A DNA stretch of 64,000 bases from Pediococcus inopinatus (lineage in GTDB: Bacteria; Bacillota; Bacilli; Lactobacillales; Lactobacillaceae), in contig NZ_CP019981.1 of NCBI RefSeq assembly GCF_002982135.1, positions 496,001 to 560,000 of the forward strand, given 5' to 3'. The stretch's first letter is position 1. The number at the start of each line of letters is the position of its first letter. The position numbers were made by a program, and so were the translations under genes. This document shows positions 60,355 to 64,000 of this stretch, one piece after another. Below the pieces are notes generated by a model, which did no database searches, was not told where the DNA came from, and was given only the letters and a program-made list of their open reading frames with translations.

Positions 60355-61317
60355 ATGAAACTTAATCTTAGTGTTATTATAACGACATTTAATTCCAAGA
60401 AAACTATTGTTAATTGCTTGAATAGCTTAGCAGCTTCATGCGCACATGCAGGATACGACAGTGGACTTGAAGTTATCATAGTGGATGATGGTTCTACTGA
60501 TGGTAGTATGGAAATAATAAGATATTTTAATAGTATATTTGCCAATTATAAAATAATAGAGAAAAAAAAGAACACTGGGAATGCCGATACTCGTAATGTA
60601 GGCTTAGACGTAGCGTCAGGAGAATATATTACTTTTATCGATAGTGACGATGAAGTAACTGTGGATTATTTAACAGAAATCAACAAAAATCTTAGTGAAA
60701 AAAAAACTGACATGCTTATTTTTGGATATAATCAGGTTGAAGACGAAAATATTGTACAAGAAAAGATTAAAATAGAAGAGATACATGACAAAAATTTAGT
60801 GTTAAAAAAATATTTTCATATTGAAGATGGAGATGCAATTGGTTCATACACATGGAACAAAGTGTTTAAAAAATCGTTGCTATCAAAAAATAAAATTAGG
60901 TTTCTCTCGGGAAAAAAATTTGAAGACGTTCCTTTTTGTTTTAATTGTATATTGTGCGCAAGTTCAGTTAAATGCATAAACAAATGTCTTTATAACTATA
61001 TATATAGAAGCGATTCTACCGTACACAATGTAACTGAAGAGCTTATTTTGGATAGATTGTGGAGCTTGAAAGAAATTAAAAATATGATGATAAGAAGCCA
61101 CATGGAGGAGCTATATCCGGATTATTACCAATACTGTTTATCTGCATACTTTTATCTATACAAGCAGGTAAATCAGGAGATGCCTAGGTCTTCGTTAAAG
61201 GGAGATCTAAAGTATAAAATCATCCAAGTGGCCAGTAAAATAAAACCTACAACAAAGGACAAAGTGAAATTAGTTTTATTACGCATGAATGTATTGTCCT
61301 TACTTTATTTAATTTAA
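60355..61317 (+). CDS. GT2 family glycosyltransferase
   Basis: 320-aa family 2 glycosyltransferase (GT-A fold). LSVIITTFNSKKTI at the N-terminus, VDDGSTDG (43-50) for nucleotide binding and the DxD-type DSDD (96-99) for the metal are visible. The C-terminal half is variable and ends in a weakly hydrophobic tail. It probably adds one sugar to a capsule or exopolysaccharide repeat on undecaprenyl phosphate. Base composition is more A/T-rich than the core genes. Confidence 0.88.
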   Translation: MKLNLSVIITTFNSKKTIVNCLNSLAASCAHAGYDSGLEVIIVDDGSTDGSMEIIRYFNSIFANYKIIEKKKNTGNADTRNVGLDVASGEYITFIDSDDEVTVDYLTEINKNLSEKKTDMLIFGYNQVEDENIVQEKIKIEEIHDKNLVLKKYFHIEDGDAIGSYTWNKVFKKSLLSKNKIRFLSGKKFEDVPFCFNCILCASSVKCINKCLYNYIYRSDSTVHNVTEELILDRLWSLKEIKNMMIRSHMEELYPDYYQYCLSAYFYLYKQVNQEMPRSSLKGDLKYKIIQVASKIKPTTKDKVKLVLLRMNVLSLLYLI

Positions 61318-61370
61318 AAAATACCTTTGCTTGATATGATGGAATCCTTGTCAAAAAAGGAGAAAATAAG

Positions 61371-62342
61371 ATGTGTAAATTATCAATAATTATACCCACC
61401 TATAATTCTGGAAAACTAATTGAAGAGTTGCTAGATGGTTTAGATAAACTGCGCGATGTTGAGTTTGTTTTTGTGGATGATGGTTCAACTGACAACACTG
61501 TTGATATCATTAAGAATCGGTTAAAGCAGAATAATACAGAATTTCAATTCCAAATTTTTCTGTGCAAGCACTGTGGAGTGAGTCATGCTAGAAATGTTGG
61601 ATTGACAAAGAGTAATTCTGCACGAGTAATGTTTGTCGACGCTGATGATAGAATTGATCCGCAAATTTTACAACAAGTGATTGATGATGATGCATCATCT
61701 GCTGACATTATTTCTTTTACTAAGAATTGTCAAAAACAGTATCAAATTAGTGACAAGCATCCATTGATAGCAGAGCTACTATTAAACAAGCATGAAAAAA
61801 TAATTCCTGCACCATTTTCAAAAATCTATAAAAGTGAATTTTTAAAGACAAACAATATTTTTTTTGTCGAAAATGTTGTTGTGGGTGAGGATATGCTTTT
61901 TAACTTAAAAGCAATTTTAAAGAGCAATTCTATTCTTATTTCTGGGAAAAGTTTTTACTTATATCGACAAAATGCTAATTCGGTAACAAAATCTATAAAT
62001 TATGACATTGAGAAAAACAGCCTTAACTTTGTAAACGAACTATTTGATATCTTAAAAAAGTTTCCAGAACACCAAGAATTATTGAATAGAGTGGTAATTA
62101 ATTCTTGGGTGGGAGACTCAATCATGATTTGCAGATATCAATTTAATAAGGAAAAACTTGTAAATTTCAAAAAAAATATACATCAGAAATATTCGTTTAG
62201 TGAGATTTTTTCTTTGCGTTTAGGATTAAAAAAGGACATTTTAAAGATGCTTCTTTTGATAAACGCATATCAGATAGTTTTGTTATTACTCCATTCAAAC
62301 AAGAAAATTAGCGTACCAAGCAAATCATTTATGAAGATATAA
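61371..62342 (+). CDS. GT2 family glycosyltransferase
   Basis: 323-aa family 2 glycosyltransferase. LSIIIPTYNSGKLIEEL, VDDGSTDNT (35-43) and DADD (90-93) mark the GT-A domain. Similar in layout to the preceding gene but clearly different in sequence, so probably with another sugar specificity. It lies 53 bp downstream with AAGGAG before the ATG. Confidence 0.88.
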   Translation: MCKLSIIIPTYNSGKLIEELLDGLDKLRDVEFVFVDDGSTDNTVDIIKNRLKQNNTEFQFQIFLCKHCGVSHARNVGLTKSNSARVMFVDADDRIDPQILQQVIDDDASSADIISFTKNCQKQYQISDKHPLIAELLLNKHEKIIPAPFSKIYKSEFLKTNNIFFVENVVVGEDMLFNLKAILKSNSILISGKSFYLYRQNANSVTKSINYDIEKNSLNFVNELFDILKKFPEHQELLNRVVINSWVGDSIMICRYQFNKEKLVNFKKNIHQKYSFSEIFSLRLGLKKDILKMLLLINAYQIVLLLLHSNKKISVPSKSFMKI

Positions 62343-62351
62343 TAGAAAGAA

Positions 62352-62477
62352 ATGTTTCATTTTGCACTAAGAAAGGCAAGTACACAACAATTAAGGGAGT
62401 ATACGCCAAAAGTTATAGACTCAGGACAAGAACCTGTTTTGGTTATAAAAAATTGGCCAAAAACTGCACATAAATAA
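62352..62477 (+). pseudogene. Short open frame, possible gene remnant
   Basis: An ATG-started frame of 41 codons (MFHFALRKASTQQLREYTPK and VIKNWPKTAHK) lies between the second glycosyltransferase and the flippase. It reads like the C-terminal piece of a larger protein of the cluster, but I do not recognise the family. No good ribosome binding site is seen. The bases up to 62594 hold nothing else. Confidence 0.35.
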
Positions 62478-62594
62478 GAACTTATTACGAATTATATTGA
62501 AATTTAGGTGCTTATCTTTAAAAATTTTAAGTTTGTAGAATCATATCAGGATAACCTCACACTTTTTAGATGATAATAAAGGAAAATGTTTTCT

Positions 62595-64000
62595 ATGAAA
62601 ATAATAAAAAATTTCATTTACAATGCTTCTTACCAATTATTTGCACTGATAGTTCCATTAGCTACGACTCCCTATATTTCGCGTGTCTTAGGTAGTGAAG
62701 GAGTTGGAACTAATGCTTATACAAATTCTATTATTCAATATTTCGTTCTGTTCGGTAGTATTGGTATTAGTACATATGGCAACAGGCAGATAGCATATCA
62801 AAGAAACAATAAAGTTGAATTAAGTCAGACTTTTTGGGAAATTAGTATTCTGAGATTTTTTACGATTGGTGCGGCTTATATAGCTTTTCTGATCTATCTT
62901 TCGTTCGTCAGTAGATTCAAAATTTATTTTATTGGGCAGTCATTTCAAATAATTGCGGCAGCATTGGATATCTCATGGCTTTTTATGGGGTTAGAAGACT
63001 TTAAAAAAACTGTTACTAGAAATATAATTGTCAAGCTGGTATCTGTAATTTGTATATTTGCATTAGTGAAGAGTCCAAGTGATTTGAGCATGTATATACT
63101 TATACTAAGTCTTTCAACTTTGCTTGGTAACTTGTCATTGTGGGGGTATGTACGCCATGCAATTATTAAGCCTAATTTAAAACGATTTCACATATTGAGG
63201 CATTTGTCGCCATCAATTTCATTGTTTATTCCACAGATTGCCATCCAAATTTATTTGGTATTGAACAAAACAATGTTAGGAAATATTTCAGGAGTTAAGG
63301 CAGCTGGATGTTTTGATAATGCGGATAAAATAGTAAAAATAGTTTTAACAGTTGTTACTTCACTTGGTACTGTTATGATGCCAAGAATGGCAAGCGTATT
63401 TGCAAACAAAGAATATAAAAAGCTTGAGCATTATTTATATATGTCTGGTGATTTTACCAATTTTCTTTCGGTTCCTCTTGCGTTCGGTTTGGCAGGTATT
63501 GCACCCAGATTTGCTCCATGGTTTATGGGAAAAGAATTTGCAATTACAGGCGAACTTATTTCTGTAGAATCAATAGTTATTTTTTTAATTGCTTGGGGAA
63601 CGTTAATTGGAGTGCAATATTTAATTCCTACTAATCAAGTAAAAAAATATACGTGGGCTGTTAGCGCAAGTGCAGTAGTTAATTTGATTTTGAATGTACC
63701 TTTAATTTATATGTATGGGGTCGTGGGCGCTACTATTGCAACTGTTGTCTCTGAAATAACATCAACTGGACTACAGCTTTATTTTATTCGAAACCAAATT
63801 AATTTGAAAAATATGTTTCATGGATTTTGGAAGTACTTGATAGCCGGCTTACTGATGTTTGTCGTGGTAAGGTACATAAACAATAATATGCGTATGTCGA
63901 TTATAGGGCTGGGTGTTCAGATTTGTAGTGGAGTTATAATTTATTTTGGTATAACACTTTTATTGAGAGCTCCTTTTGTCAACACCATTACTAAGTTTGT
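62595..64000 (+). CDS. Wzx-type polysaccharide flippase, cut by the window end
   Basis: The open frame runs from the ATG at 62595 to the window edge without a stop, 468 residues visible. It is very hydrophobic, with some 12-14 spans, and shows the RfbX/MATE-like start IIKNFIYNASYQLFALIVPL with TPYISRVLG. Such proteins flip lipid-linked repeat units across the membrane. At this length little of the gene should be missing. It follows the two glycosyltransferase genes, so the region is a Wzx/Wzy-type surface polysaccharide cluster. Confidence 0.88.
   Translation, partial: MKIIKNFIYNASYQLFALIVPLATTPYISRVLGSEGVGTNAYTNSIIQYFVLFGSIGISTYGNRQIAYQRNNKVELSQTFWEISILRFFTIGAAYIAFLIYLSFVSRFKIYFIGQSFQIIAAALDISWLFMGLEDFKKTVTRNIIVKLVSVICIFALVKSPSDLSMYILILSLSTLLGNLSLWGYVRHAIIKPNLKRFHILRHLSPSISLFIPQIAIQIYLVLNKTMLGNISGVKAAGCFDNADKIVKIVLTVVTSLGTVMMPRMASVFANKEYKKLEHYLYMSGDFTNFLSVPLAFGLAGIAPRFAPWFMGKEFAITGELISVESIVIFLIAWGTLIGVQYLIPTNQVKKYTWAVSASAVVNLILNVPLIYMYGVVGATIATVVSEITSTGLQLYFIRNQINLKNMFHGFWKYLIAGLLMFVVVRYINNNMRMSIIGLGVQICSGVIIYFGITLLLRAPFVNTITKF

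Overview
The window reads as the chromosome of a low-GC Gram-positive lactic acid bacterium, most likely Lactobacillaceae. The grounds are the order ctsR-clpC-rpoB-rpoC-comC-rpsL-rpsG-fusA, ctsR and clpC with no mcsAB between them, strong AGGAGG ribosome binding sites with many TTG and GTG starts, PadA/PadR phenolic acid detoxification, an ECF vitamin transporter module, GatCAB, and protein sequences typical of that family. I cannot name the species.

Layout. 1-390: end of a tRNA cluster (partial tRNA-Arg, then two tRNA-Pro isoacceptors). 500-11150: CtsR-controlled ctsR-clpC, then rpoB-rpoC behind a strong promoter and an attenuator-like leader. 11167-11850: comC on the minus strand. 11996-15380: the str operon (rpsL, rpsG, fusA) with structured leaders, followed by a nicotinamidase on the minus strand. 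16056-30222: one long S10-spc-alpha cluster from rpsJ to rplQ, with secY, adk, infA and rpoA inside it. 30428-34651: the ECF energising module (ecfA1, ecfA2, ecfT), truA, rplM and rpsI. Together these genes supply transcription, ribosome assembly, protein export and vitamin uptake.

34700-41850 is a patchwork of short transcription units: padA/padR, an amino acid permease, a D-2-hydroxyacid dehydrogenase, an ECF S-component, a membrane-anchored glucosaminidase, xpt and a divergent PurK-like ATP-grasp protein. 41914-51725 carries pcrA, camS, gatC-gatA-gatB, dagK and rlmCD. ligA, which normally sits between pcrA and camS, is missing here. Two inverted copies of a palindromic repeat of about 117 bp flank gatCAB.

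51726-58610 looks like decaying or lineage-specific material: a small ORF with a one-base frameshift, an orphan antitoxin-like HTH gene, a SteT-like permease, a GH25-like membrane protein without its catalytic residues, a DUF4828-type gene broken by a TGA, a Gfo/Idh oxidoreductase, a DEAD-box helicase and a pyridoxal/HMP kinase. An IS30-family element (58631-59856) marks the switch to a visibly more A/T-rich surface polysaccharide locus with two GT2 glycosyltransferases, a gene remnant and a Wzx-type flippase running off the right edge.

No complete unknown system stands out. The items most worth checking are the repeats around gatCAB, the structured leaders of rpoB, fusA and rplM, the degenerate GH25 and PurK-like proteins, and the broken genes at 51779 and 54955.
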